64,000 nucleotides of DNA, from the NCBI GenBank assembly GCA_002633005.1, contig NMRA01000050.1, positions 984,637 through 1,048,636 on the forward strand. The letters are read 5' to 3'. The notes under the pieces are model-generated. The model was given only the letters and a program-made list of their open reading frames with translations, did no database searches and was not told the DNA's origin. Each line of letters begins with the position of its first letter. Position 1 is the stretch's first letter. This stretch comes from Phoronis australis (Eukaryota; Phoronida; Phoronidae). Below, in pieces: positions 25,010-38,068 of this stretch. The position numbers and the translations under genes are program-made.

Positions 25010-25240
25010 GGCAGAGAGACCCCGTTGGTATCCGAAATTTTGATCTCGCTCCTTTTTTGCAGAGAAGGGCAAAGACCGCTTTAGCGATGACTTCAAGGCA
25101 ATAAAATTGGCTGAAATAAATCAAACTATTGTGTACTAAAACGGGTGATTTTTCAATCAAAGTGGCTTCCAAAATTCTCCGTCAAAAATTCTGTTGCATT
25201 CGTTTTTTCCCAAAGAGTGGAGTCTTAACTGTACGTGGTA
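25010..25240. repeat. Interspersed repeat fragment, related to 62885-63100
   Basis: GGTATCCGAAATTTTGATCT, TTTAGCGATGACTTCAAGGC and GGCTGAAATAAATCAAACTA match the block at 62885-63010 with scattered changes. The copy appears to have been interrupted by the LINE end beginning at 25251, with its continuation at 26440-26800. Confidence 0.6.
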
Positions 25241-25250
25241 CGAAGTGAGT

Positions 25251-26050
25251 GAATGAATGAATCTTTATTTTAAGTATTGCTCCCTAAGAATGACGGCATT
25301 GCACTGAAAAAAGTAGGGCTAAAGCCCCCCAACCCCCCTGTAGTGTACCGCGTATAGACCATGGACGGCGTAGAACTGAAAATGTGGGGCTATAGCCCCC
25401 GAGCCTCCTATGGTGCGCCTCCCATGAAGATGCACCCAGCGTCGACGAGGCTTACAATATTGTAGCAATTAAACAAATTAATTATTAACAACATGGAGGA
25501 ACATGAAAAAATCTGTGTGTGTACATCACTTTAGCAATTGAACAATAATTGATTAATCACAGCATTGAAACATGGAAGGAGTTGTGAGACATGCCACTCA
25601 AATAACAGCACAACAACAGGAGATACGAAACAGCAGAGTGCAAATTTAATTTCCACATTGAAAAATCATCTCTGAGATATTTAGCTAAAGAACCTATAGT
25701 ACGTTCGTTAGAAAACAGGAGACATAAAAATTCACTGTTCAAGAATGATTTGGGATCTTGGATAAATGCAGTGTGAAAAGCATCAAACATTTTTTGTCTA
25801 ATATTGTAAAAAACAACAATGATACAGAAAATGAAACTCATCCTCAACTTGTCCTGAGTGACATATCACACACAGTCTGTCCTCCAAAAATAAACCTAAA
25901 AAGCATCCCGTTTCTAATCTGAGAGGAAGAATTCCACAACTAAACTGAGCAAGAAATGATCGTAAAAATACAATGTAGGTCAAGTGGAAGCTTAATGTAC
26001 ATGTACAGTTTTGTTTCAATACATTTTAAAAGTTTTTAACGTTCTCACTT
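25251..26050 (-). pseudogene. 3' end of a non-LTR retrotransposon
   Basis: On the minus strand, 26019 to about 25800 encodes FSCGILPLRLETGCF...EDRLCVICHSGQVEDEFHFLYHC, the zinc-knuckle-like C-terminal region typical of LINE ORF2. A shifted frame continues with YIRQKMFDAF...FLCLLFSNERT...AKYL to about 25600. The element ends with AATAAAGATTCATTCATTCA (minus strand, to about 25251), i.e. a short (TTCA)n tail. Several frame breaks show that it is dead. Confidence 0.85.
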
Positions 26051-26439
26051 TGGGCGCTGTATGGATCTGTTCTGATCAAATGTCAGCCAGTTGCCTTTGC
26101 AGAAAATTGCATACCATTCAAAAGGGCACTTAGGCACTTATTCAAAAAAGCGTTCTCAGCTTGATGGTCTGCATAAAGAATGTTTATTAATTCTGAAGAC
26201 CAGTTTGTTTGTTGCAACCTATAATCTCAAAGCAAAATCCCATTAGTAACTCCGGTATCCTCCATTGTGACTAATCTATTCCAGAATATGATTATTTTCC
26301 CTTCGCATGGCAGAATCATGCGAGGCGATTTTGCCATGAACGGCTACATTTGGCGCAAATCTATGGACTCCGAGGAAGAAACGTTGATACCCATTTTGTG
26401 TTGCATCAAATTTGCTGTTCTGACTACATATTGACTATG

Positions 26440-26800
26440 CCAAGATACTATTCATGTTAAAAGGCAATGGAAAGCAAATAGGTACACATCTATAAATTCG
26501 AGCTGGAAAATTTGACAGAACTTCATTCAAACAATCCGAGAAGGAAGCCGTTAGTGTGTGAACCGTTTTTTCTCCGTGTGACAAATACCGTGTAATCTAA
26601 TGAACTGTGACGTCGCTTTCGTAACATGTACAGTGTAATAATGGTACATTTCTATGATGTGCATTCGACGTAAATTGTAACAATTACATAAAATGTAAGA
26701 ACTTGTTATATTTTAGGAGGGGCCTAGCAACGTAACAGGTAGAAGCTGTTGCATTTTACGGCATTGTTACAGTTGTTACATTTTACGAAATTGTTACATT
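26440..26800. repeat. Interspersed repeat copy, related to 63280-63640
   Basis: Shared blocks include TTCATGTTAA..CAATGGAAAG, ACATCTATAAATTCGAGCTG, GAAGGAAGCCGTTA, TTCTCCGTGTGAC and repeated TGTTACATTTTACG. Length and order agree with the copy near the right end of the window. Confidence 0.75.
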
Positions 26801-28537
26801 TTATGACATATCGCGGCTCGTGGGTAGACTACAACGGAGAAGGTTTTCAGAGCAGCATACATGTAGTACAAAGTCACTCATTAAAATGTATTGTTCGTCA
26901 CGAGCAGAAGTTACCACCTTTCAATTCTCTGTGGAGCAGCCTGGCTTTGAATATATTCAGTATGGGCCAATCCCACCTCAAAGCTTAAAAGAGCGGAAAA
27001 CTTTCAACTTGGGTGCAAGACAACTTTGAAGAATGTTGCTCATTTGTTATCAAGTGAGCAAGTAAATGATAGGGCCATTACGTACTGAAAGTAAACTTGT
27101 CTTTGATTGGACATAATTAATAACTAAACAAAATTTTGAGTTGAATGAGCAAAAGTATGATCGTTTAAGATCGAAAAGTACGTGTTGATTAAGCAAAACT
27201 GCGGGCTGATTAAGCACATTTCTACACGCAGAAATGTACTCGTTTGAGAACCATTTCGCACTTCATAAATATGCGTATACTGAACCACAGTAGCTCGTTA
27301 ATTAAGTTTGTGTATTCTGCTGACTGGCTCTTCATCAAACTAATATAAAACATGCGGGCACCCAGCACGGATTTGTGAGAATGTAGACCTTTTACTAAGA
27401 TTCACGCCGAATTTTGGTATTTCCTGTTTAGTGGACCTTTGTCTCGCTTTCTACTTTTTCTGAGTTTCTGTTTCTCTGTGGCGGACCTTTTTGCCCACTT
27501 TGCCAGAGCTCTCGTGGGTGTGTGCATGTAAAACTTATTTTAATAAGAGGAGCATGATTTCTTACTCTGAAATCGGTGACCATTATCCACCAGTGTTTTG
27601 CATTTATTTACACAAATCACAGCCTCATTTTTTATTTATTAACGCGATCAAACATGCATGAATAATTTGCTTCGGAGTTCGTACGAATTTTATTTTCAAT
27701 TTTTTACTCTCAAGGTATTCTTCAATTCCAAAATGTCCAAAACAGTTTGAAATCTTGTAATGGCGTTTCAAAAGGGCAATTCCTTCCATCTCAGTTGAAT
27801 AACAACCAATGATGTTGGTAGGTTAGGCTAACATAATGAGTTCCTTGTATACACCTATCTTATTCTGAAACTGAGACAACTACGTACTCCTTCTACATAA
27901 GATGAGTACAGCTAAGCGGACACAGAACAGTTCACAATGAACTCGTCACCCATTCTTCATGCTGTCAAAAGCCGTCTGCAAAGAATGAAAAGTCATTTCA
28001 CGTCACAAGCCCTACACACGAGAAAAGAAAATTTATTCTGTCTTATATTTTTGACCGTTTTACTCCTACTGAAAGAAGACTAAGAAAAGGGCAAAAGTTG
28101 TCACTTTTCACCCAAATTCACCACTTCCCTGCCTATGCACGAACAAAGCCAATATTAGATTCTGAAAGCAAATTTCCTGCCAATTCCAAAAATATAGTTA
28201 GAAAGTACTGTCAACCTTCTAGTTTATTTTGCAAACCTGGCTTGCTTGAGGGCGACCAGAAATCGTAACCAATTTCTCAATCGCCACCAAGCAATACTCA
28301 ATTGCAACAGGGCGCCTTTGAAGAAGAGTGCAACTATAGCCGCGCAAGCGGTCTTTTTCATTCTCAACGTGTCTACAACTACAAAGAAACCACATTCACT
28401 TAACAATGCCCCCAAATCTTGGCCTACCCTAGATTTTAATAATATGGGACTGCACAATGTAAACTGGCTGCGGTCGCATCCTAACTGTCCAGTGGAACCT
28501 TAGGAACTGTTGATGGTTACTTAATGCGATGAGAATG
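26800..28537. other. Non-genic, repeat-relic sequence
   Basis: No exon is supported. At 27140-27280 there is a fragment of the fold-back family (TTAAGCAAAA, GATTAAGCACATTTCTACAC, CAGAAATG, ACTCGTTTGAGAACC), and at 27355-27500 relics of the MITE family with GTGGCGGACC. The rest is featureless AT-rich DNA. Confidence 0.45.
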
Positions 28538-29431
28538 TAACCATGAATAAAAAGGTGGGCGTACCTAGCACTCAGTTAAGAGTATCCTACGCGAAATGTT
28601 TTATTGAATGAGTGACGGGTGGTGTTCCATGCGAACACCCAGGGGAGGGGGGGACTCGGGGGGCTCCCAGGAGCCCCCCATTTTGGCGAAGTGGACAAAA
28701 AGATCCGCCCCAGAGAAACAAAAAGTCCGAGGGAAACGAGACGAAAGTCCAATGAAAAGGCGCAGGGGCACAATTCACAGTACTGTGGATGGTACACCGT
28801 ATTTTTCTTTTAGTCATCCATCTTTTTTGTTAGCAAAAGGTCCACTCGGCCAGAAATTTGAGCCCCCCGAGATAAGGCTGGGTGCGCGCATGTGTTAGAC
28901 CAACCTCACTATTTTGTCCCGTTGTTTTGCTTGATCGGGACATTCTTCCATTCGGTTGAGTAGTGTCAATTGACCACTTTCGACGTCGACTGTTAACTGA
29001 CTCTTTCAATAATCACTTGACCGATAGAAGATCTGGCTAGAACTGAATAGGTATGTCGCGGCGAGAAAAATCCCCCACCCTTATTGAAAATACAAGGCAC
29101 ACTCTCACGTATTGAGTGAGGTCCTAGAGTTCCTAAACTCGACCGTGAACTCGTCGAGTGGGTGTTTTAACCTTGACATTACAGAGTCAGTGAGTTCCTA
29201 AAACAGTTTCAAATAGCATCCAGTACAAGCCTTCTGGCCTATTTACATCTGGTGGTCAATTCCAAGTTCCACATCGTTCTTAGAAGAGCGAGCCACCGTA
29301 CATGCAGTGCAGCCATGGTGTGTATTTGGAATAGATTCCCCTGGTATACATATGTGTATGTGACGGGATTGCCGTCTATTGATAGAGTCGTGAGTCAAGA
29401 CTGTTTAATTCCACATGCTCGAGCGGTCAAT
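28538..29431. repeat. 894-bp direct repeat, copy 1
   Basis: This copy is nearly identical (about a dozen substitutions) to 29837-30730, in the same orientation and at a constant offset of 1299 bp. It starts TAACCATGAATAAAAAGGTG and ends GAGCGGTCAAT. A hairpin-capable GGGGGGCTCCCAGGAGCCCC occurs within the first 150 bp. No convincing coding sequence is present. Confidence 0.95.
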
Positions 29432-29836
29432 GGGGCTATTCGGAAAATCTACAATAACTAGAGGGCGTGCGTGTACTAGTGGTGATAGATTAACAGCCTC
29501 GATTTCGCGAACCCTTTAAATACATGGTGAAATGGCTTGCAGCCGTGCCAACTGAATCTGAGATTGCGTAAAAAGGGTGCTTCTATGAGAGGAAGTAAGT
29601 ACGACCTCATACAAAGGTAAGGTTTGTGATTATTTTTACGATTAGTCCATGATTATTCTACCGATGCCTGTTAACTGAGGCACTCGCCGATGTCGACTTC
29701 GCGGCAGTCAGTCGCCAGCCAGAGTCTGGTTAATCTTTATATGTTGTGATATGTGATACGATACTTGACGTAGCAATCGGGATCTTTCGTACATCAAAGC
29801 ATTATTATTGTTTGGAATGATTTCTAAAAGTTTATN

Positions 29837-30730
29837 TAACCATGAATAAAAAGGTGGGCGTACCTAGCACTCAGTTAAGAGTATCCTACGCGAAATGTTT
29901 TATTGAATGAGTGACGGGTGGTGTTCCATGCGAACACCCAGGGGAGGGGGGGACTCGGGGGGCTCCCAGGAGTCCCCCATTTTGGCGAAGTGGACAAAAA
30001 GATCCGCCCCAGAGAAACAAAAAGTCCGAGGGAAACGAGACGAAAGTCCAATGAAAAGGCGCAGGGGCACAATTCACAGTACTGTGGATGGTACACCGTA
30101 TTTTTCTTTTAGTCATCCATCTTTTTTCTTAGCAAAAGGTCCACTCGGCCAGAAATTTGAGCCCCCCGAAATAAGGCTGGGTGCGCGCATGTGTTAGACC
30201 AACCTCACTATTTTGTCCCGTTGTTTTGCTTGATCGGGACATTCTTCCATTCGGTTGAGTAGTGTCAATTGACCACTTTCGACGTCGACTGTTAACTGAC
30301 TCTTTCAATAATCACTTGACCGATAGAAGATCTGGCTAGAACTGAATAGGTATGTCGCGGCGAGAAAAATCACCCACCCTTATTGAAAATATAAGGCACA
30401 CTCTCGCGTATTGAGTGAGGTCCTAGAGTTCCTAAACTCGACCGTGAACTCGTTGAGTGGGTGTTTTAACCTTGACATTACAGAGTCAGCGAGTTCCTAA
30501 AACAGTTTCAAATAGCATCCAGTACAAGCCTTCTGGCCTATTTACATCTGGTGGTCAATTCCAAGTTCCACATCGTTCTTAGAAGAGCGAGCCACCGTAC
30601 ATGCAGTACAGCCATGGTGTGTATTTGGAATAGATTCCCCTGTCATACATATGTGTATGTGACGGGATTGCCGTCTATTGATAGAGTCGTGAGTCAAGAC
30701 TGTTTAATTCCACAAGCTCGAGCGGTCAAT
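29837..30730. repeat. 894-bp direct repeat, copy 2, starting right after an N
   Basis: This is the second copy of the 28538-29431 sequence. The base before it (29836) is N. The coincidence of copy start and N suggests either an assembly gap between allelic copies or a real recent duplication. Confidence 0.95.
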
Positions 30731-31244
30731 TGTTTTAAAAGGGGTGTCTATTAGTGAATCCCCTTCCGATGACGAAAGTTTCAGTTTGCAGTTTTATTGG
30801 TTTTTGCATTTAACTTGAGACCCCTATTTTAGCGTAATTTGGTACATTCGCAGTCTCACCTTTTAAACTCTATCTGGTCTCGATTCTATCTGATTAGAGG
30901 CTCAACTTTTTAGCTTTTACTTTAGCTTACATTTTTTTTCATTTACTTGGCTTTGGGAACTGACTTGGGCGATTTCGGAATCCATTCAAACTAAGTGAGG
31001 TTACAATGACGATGGAAGCTAATAGTGTGTTGTAAGTTCGTGGGTTTGTATTTTTAACGCATAATAAACTCAGTGTGTTTGTCTAGTTCTCCTGTTTTCC
31101 ACTCTCTTACTTAGTTGTCACCATGGTTCTCTCGTATGCGATACGAACGAGTGAAAAAGTACAGAACGCTGCAAATATATTTATTCTGATACGAACAGTC
31201 GACATTTTAGATACTAAGTACAGTAGATCGGTGCTTGTCGCTCC

Positions 31245-31319
31245 AGCGATTCCCTACGGCGGGGTTTGAACTGAGATCTTTCGGTTGTCTTTCTCATCAC
31301 TAAGCCACCGAGCAACCCA
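31245..31319 (-). mobile_element. tRNA-like (SINE or tRNA pseudogene) sequence
   Basis: The minus strand reads GGGTTGCTCGGTGGCTTAGT..., with a box A-like TGGCTTAGTGAT (31307-31296) and a box B-like AGTTCAAACCCC (31272-31261). The cloverleaf arms are not all pairable and no CCA is encoded, so it is more likely a tRNA-derived SINE head than a working tRNA. It lies just beyond the 3' end of the carboxypeptidase gene. Confidence 0.5.
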
Positions 31320-31943
31320 TTGACTTCGAGGATATTTGTTGTACGTATACTGTATTTATAATGTTATACACTGTCAGTATCTTCCTACGTGGTAAGTGTT
31401 TCAGTGAAATAACGTATGTTCAAAACAGATCTTGAGGAATACATGTATGTTGCTGGAGCACATTTGCAAATTAAGCCGGGACACCGTCGTATTGATCTCG
31501 CTGTTGTAAGACTCTAAACCATGTGTCGTGTTCTCAGTGAATCTAGTAAAAAACACTTCAAGAGATGGGTGAAATATGCCAAAATTGACAAATAAATACC
31601 ACCAGTTTCGCATGGACAGAGGTCATATTTAAAGCGTTATACCTTGTGCAGTTCAAACACTTCATTTTACAAGTGACACAAATGGAGGGAAGACCATTGG
31701 GGCCGGGGGGGGGGGCAGTTTTTTTAGAGCTTTGCTGTCCATGACACACCGCCAGTGAAAAATCAAGACAAAAGCACGTACCGTACAAAAAAACCACGTC
31801 AACATTTGAATGAAGCTAACAAGAATAGTAAAAGGCTCCGGCTAATATTCTAACCACGCTTTCGGTACAAAAATGAGAGAGGGTACAATGACGAGTTTGG
31901 AAACAGGTGGATGAGTTCAAGAGTATGTGAGACTTTCAACGCG

Positions 31944-31949
31944 TTTATT
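31944..31949 (-). terminator. Polyadenylation signal of the carboxypeptidase gene
   Basis: TTTATT on the plus strand is AATAAA on the minus strand, 39 bp after the stop codon at 31991-31989. It supports the gene's 3' end. Confidence 0.55.
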
Positions 31950-31988
31950 GACAAGATTTTACATAGATGCAGGCAGAATAACTGGAAG

Positions 31989-34900
31989 TCAAGCATCTCC
32001 GAAGTTGTCTCCTTCTATGAACCTGCGTACTAAGTCCCACGATCTCTCTGGCTGGTAATAGGAAGTGAGGTGTCCGGCTCCCTTAATCATCGCCTAAACA
32101 CAAAAGAAAGTATTGTTATTGTCAGGATTCTTTTGCATAGCTGCTTTTTCTTTCTATTTTAGGAAGTTTTGTGTCAAATTTCACTGTCCAAAAACAACAA
32201 ACACATCCATGCGTAGTCATAGATGTCCACACCTGTAAATTAAATGCACATTCCGTAAAACGTCGCTGTGGTGTCGGCCTATTTTGCATGTACATTCACA
32301 AAAAATCATTTCTTGAACTGACATATTTTAGTCGGTGATCGCATTCGGGTCAAAGAGCCAACTTCGCTACTTTGCCTAATAGGCAAGACTTTCAGCGCAC
32401 AAAAGTGATGTTCGAAATAAGAAAATCAGCTAATCAAATGTACAATCTTAATATGACTCAAATCGTTTTGGCAAGACAGCATGTCTTTACGCATTGTTTT
32501 CAATACTTGGTACAAGTTGCCTGCCACGGTGACATATCCGGCCACGTCTGCATCAGGGCCTCCGACCCTCCATATTGTTCGGTTAGCTTCCTTGTAGAGG
32601 TCACTACCCCTCCAAGACATACTCTTCAGAAATGACTCCGTGAGCGGATAAGCAACGATGACATCCAGCTGGCCGTTGTAAAATAAGGTCTGAAGTGCAA
32701 ATACATATTTTACTACAAGGTCACCGTTTCTTTCAAGAGGACGACGTCTGCCTGGTTACAAAAAATGAGCCAATTATATGCTATTCACAAAGATCTGAAT
32801 TATCGGTAATACAAACTCAACTCATACAGGTACATGTAACTATAGCTAAAACTAATCTACGATAGAATCCCAGGTACATCATCCAGACCTTCCAAATGCT
32901 AGTAAGCAACTAAGAGTGGATTGAAAACGAGGCAACAGATATCGGTGGTCTCGTCACCAGTGCAAGCCCAAATAAAACATTTCGATTATTCTGAAAACGG
33001 AATATTTCTATCTGAAACGCATGGGAACTGGTCAAATTAACCGGTTTACCTAGAGGAAGAAAGCAGCGATAACTGTACGTCAGTTACGATTTGACAAATA
33101 CAGTTACAAGCATCAAATATTTCTGACAGTTAAATCACCACACACTACATTGAATGCATTCCGCCACCAATTGAAGTCGCCATAGTGATGCAAAGAACTG
33201 CACGCTGAGCGCCCTGCACGGCAATACATTGGTCGCATGCACAATGCGGCGCTGCAATTAGAGGAATAAGGACTACTTGCTCTCCTTACAAAGTTCTTAC
33301 TTAATGAACAAAAAGTTTGGCCATTCTCTCAGGTATGTGTGGTAGATCATTTGAAAAAGTCTACGCATTACTCGACAATTCAAGCACGCCCTAGTAAATA
33401 GTAGTTAAAGTGCAGTTTCAAGGGTAAAATGATGTCTCTGATAACGTCATAGGATGTCCTACGAGCACTACGCAATAACAAGAATGATTAGAGCGTTATA
33501 CGACGAGTTACCCAAATCATGATCAAAGGCAGCCGCTAATGTATGACTTTCCAATAACCATAAATAAGAACGAATTTTATTTGCATTTATTTCTTAAGGT
33601 CTTCTTAAATTCCCCAGTGTCTAAAATCAGTTTGAAACCGCGTTTAAAAGTCCAACTCAACATAAGAACGCACATGCCTTCCCTCGAAATATCGTTTATT
33701 TCCCTCGGCTTACACCCCAACTTTGCTCTGACATGGGTACAGCTTTAAGTGAAGTACCTTTGACGTTTGAGCTTTTCCATACATGCCGGTGTACCCTCTT
33801 TTTTCTTGGGTAGATCATACATGTACATTTATTGTATTTCCAACTTAAAAATAGCTACTAAATGAAATATTTTGAGACGCGCACAAATAGCTTATGGTCC
33901 TGCACGCGAGCAAAACTTACAAATAATTTACCAGTTACCTAAATGTTCTGCATGAGGATTAATTTCTTACCCTGATCCCTGCATCTAATATTTCGATAAT
34001 CCATGGTTTGACTGACTGCATCATGTCTTGCTTGAAAAGGTTGAATACATTGAGATCACCAAAAGTGAGACTACCAACATGGAGGGCTCGCCGAATTTCT
34101 GGTCTAGAAAACACTGTGAAGTAATGTTGTCGCGTGGACGGCACCTAGCGGAAGTAGTTACAAAAATAAAACACACACAAACACTACTTCTTCGTACATG
34201 TGTGCAGGGGTGCATAGGAAGTGTTACTGAAACGTCACTAGTTATATGTATACGATTGGTGCATTGCTTCTTTTAAAATTGTTTAGGCGTAAATGCATCT
34301 GAGTCGGTTGTAGTCTCTTGGCAAGTAAAATCAACACGGTGTGTGATCAATCAGTGCTATCTTGGTATTTAGTTTGAAGATTTAACAAACTATATGTAAA
34401 GCGAGTAATGGATGTGAATGTCCCGCTTCTGCTGCAAACTCACTCCCGCCCCGTTCCAAATACTGAAGTCATCAGTTCATGAGTCGCGTCCTCAAGCCAA
34501 ATGCCTATGGTGGAAATGCAAAATAAATATTTCGTTTTCTATTCTGAGAATTTTTGTTTCTGAGTGATTTCTGTAAATGTTTGAGACAAAAGGAAAATCG
34601 TTCAATGCTGACACTCGATCACTGTAAGAATTCCTTGCCGTTAATACGTTTCTGTGTTTATCAAAGGTTTGAAATAATTATTTGTATGGGTGGTTTAACG
34701 GGATTTAAAATGTGATGAAATGTGATGATTAGTAGCAAAGGCTTGAGATGTTGTCTATTAACAGCGGTATCAACACAATAACTAACGAAGATGACCATAG
34801 CAACCGTATAACCATAGCAACCGTATAACCATAGCAACCGTATAACTCAAGAAACTGTATGATACATTGAGCTTGACACTAAAACAAGACTTTGCTTTCC

Positions 34901-37900
34901 CGTCATTTACCTGTGTGTTGAGAAAATTCAAAAAATCAGTCATGCCAGTCACATTCGTGAAATAGGACGGAAACGAAAAACCGAAGAAGAGTTGGTCCAT
35001 TATCTGTAAAAAAGACATTATAATTACAGACATGACTATTCTCACACGCAAACCGATGACTGAGATTATATGTTAAGCACATTTTCATGGTTAAGACACC
35101 GGCCTTGAACCCTGTCAGAATTTAGACTGACAGTGGTCTTAGTTTTACTTTCAATTATTGTTCTGTTTGAGTTATTGATTGACATGAAGCCTGCGTTCAG
35201 TACAGTGATGTAATTTGTTTACTACTGTATAGTGTGGAACTTTCTAGAAGTGATTAATGCAGTCTGGAGTATTCTAGAGACTAGGACAGTGTATATGTTT
35301 GTACAATGATTTTGTAGATTCCAGAAAGTTCTGGCATGTGCTTGAATTGGAGAACATTGCATTAGTCTATAAATACACAACCATGGGTTTGTATTAGTCA
35401 GTAAAGCAGAAAAAGCAGTTAAGCAGTTAAAGAGTTGCAGTGAAGAGAATCAGAAGTTACAGCGAGAGTCAATAGAGAGCTAGCTTTTGGCAGCAGGTTA
35501 TTTGAAGTGGCGAGTGTAACAGTTGCTGGAAGTGCCTCAGAACGGTTCATCACAAGTCAAGGCTTCGCAGCACAGGCTGGACCGTAAAACAGACATTACG
35601 TCGGACGTTTTGTTTGGGTAGACTTGTGAACGTACGATCGAGATTAATAAAGGATTAACTCGAACTAGTCTGCACTCTATCATCGCACCGAAAGCTATAT
35701 AGCACCGGTCTGTAATAACCTGCGCCCTCCCACACACGGGGAAAAACGTGAAAAACCCGGCACACAACGATTGGCAATTTGTAATAAAACCATAAATTCA
35801 CAGTGGGTTATGCTGTTTTGTAGCTCTCGTCAGAGCCAATAACTTCAAAAAGTCTATTCTTCTTTCTATTTTTATCTTGCTGAAGTACACCCTGTTGTGC
35901 CTTAGGATTATGCCTGATGTCAATGTAACGAAACAGAAACTCTATTTTCTGAAGGTCGATCCATGAAGAGCCCATTGTAACTACAAGAAGATGAGGCTAA
36001 AGACCTTCTAAACAAAATTTCATCTTAGAAAAGATGTGCTCAATTGTGCAAGTAGTAAAATATATTCAATTTACTGTCTCCACGATACCCACTTCGAGGA
36101 GGATGACAAAAATTTCGTGAGAAGCCAATTGGGATTTGAGTGTTACATGAGTTGTGGTGAAAGTAATTCAAGAGGAGTGTGTGCATTATTTAGTAATAAT
36201 TTTGAGTATGAAGTCAAAAAAAATATTCGGGATCAGGATGAGAACTACTGTACTGGCTATTGTTAACACAGATAGCCAAAGTTTCTATGAGAATTTCAAG
36301 AGCATTGCATGTAGATGAACTAAATTCTGATTTTTCTATTTGGTGTGGTGACTGGAACTTGGTCCAGGAGTTTCCTGCAGATTGTCATAATTGCACGACA
36401 AATAATAACAAGAAGGCCAGGAACAAAATTCTGGAAATAATGGAAGACATTTCACTAGTTGATCCTTGGAGAATACATGTACATAACCTTAGCATTAAAA
36501 AGTATACTTGGATGAGAAAAAACCCAGTTAGCGTACACTTGAAAAAATTTTAAGTTTGAACTACGATGAAAAAAGGAAGGAAATAACTAAAACATTGCAT
36601 GTCTGGTTCACACGTAGTCTTTTAAAAGAAGCTTAGGATGGCTAGAGTGGTAAAAACAATTCTATTATCAAAATTAACCCATCTGTTTATCACACTCACG
36701 CCTCCTTCGCAAGAGTTTATAGATTTTAGACCAAACGTTTTTTAAATTTATTTGTGGACAGAAAAATGATAAAATAGCTAGAAAAGTTTTGATCCGGGAT
36801 TATTATGGTGGATGATGTGAATGTTCCACTTGGCTTCTTACATAAAAACACTGAAACTCACGTGGCTCCGTAGATTAGTAAATGCAAACCAAACTTGTGG
36901 ATATGTCTGGACTGAAGAATTTTGGGAAAAAATACACTTCTATGGTGATTTGGATATGACTATTTTAATGCAATCTCCTCCCAAAGTAAATATGAATTCT
37001 GGATGGAAACTTTTTCCATTTTGAAAGAATATGTGTCATTGACCCAGGGGATTTTGGCGAACTTAGAAAATCTCATTTATCAAGCGCTCTAGTACAACTC
37101 AATCAGAATTGGTAAAAAGCCAGTAGTGTTTAAGTCGTGGAACGATAGAGCATGTAGTAAGATTTGTGTACAATATAAAGGGTAATGATGGAATTTTTCT
37201 ATATTATGACGCTTTTTGTAAAAAGTTTTCATTTAGACCGATGATAACAACTTTTTATGAGCTTAAGAAAGTACTGTAATACTGTCTGCCTGGGTCGGTA
37301 ATAGAAATTCAAATACTAGAGCTGTGCTACAAAAATAAGAAAAGGTGTAGATCAATCTATGGCATATTTATTTGTAATATGAGGATAAAACTAATCTCAC
37401 AGGACAAATGGATTACTAAGATGTGTAGTGAATTTACTATGTGTTGGAAAACAGTGTATTTAATGTTTTTAATTTTTCTCTAGATGTTAGATTTTGATGG
37501 TTCCAGTATCGAATAGTTCACAGAATATTATGTACAAATTCATATCTTTATGAAATAGGCGTCTTGGATTCTTCCGCTTGTACATTTTGTAATAAAGCCT
37601 CAGAAACTTTCATGCACTTATTTGTACATTGTAACTTCACAAAAAATTCTGGGAAGATATTTTTGAATTTTACTTCAGTGATAGCGATGAAACAATAATG
37701 AACGCTAATGTTCTTTTTGGAATCAACCACACATATTCATCTACAAAATTAAGTTTGATACTAGCGAAATATCACATATACTGTCAAAGATTGCGGGGCG
37801 CCATCTATTAATGCTTTTGTTAATATTTTAAAACAACATTATCTCACAGAGAAATATATTTTTCGAAAAAATAGACAGTTTGATAGATTTAGAAATAGAT

Positions 37901-38037
37901 GGTTAAAATTTGCTCACCTTATTGAAAATCAAGCGACCACTGAATGGGTGCGTGTGTGTAAGTGTTCATTGTGATTTACATTGTAATGTTACTTATTGAT
38001 AATAAATGCATATATATATATATACATAAATATATAA

Positions 38038-38068
<31 letters not shown>

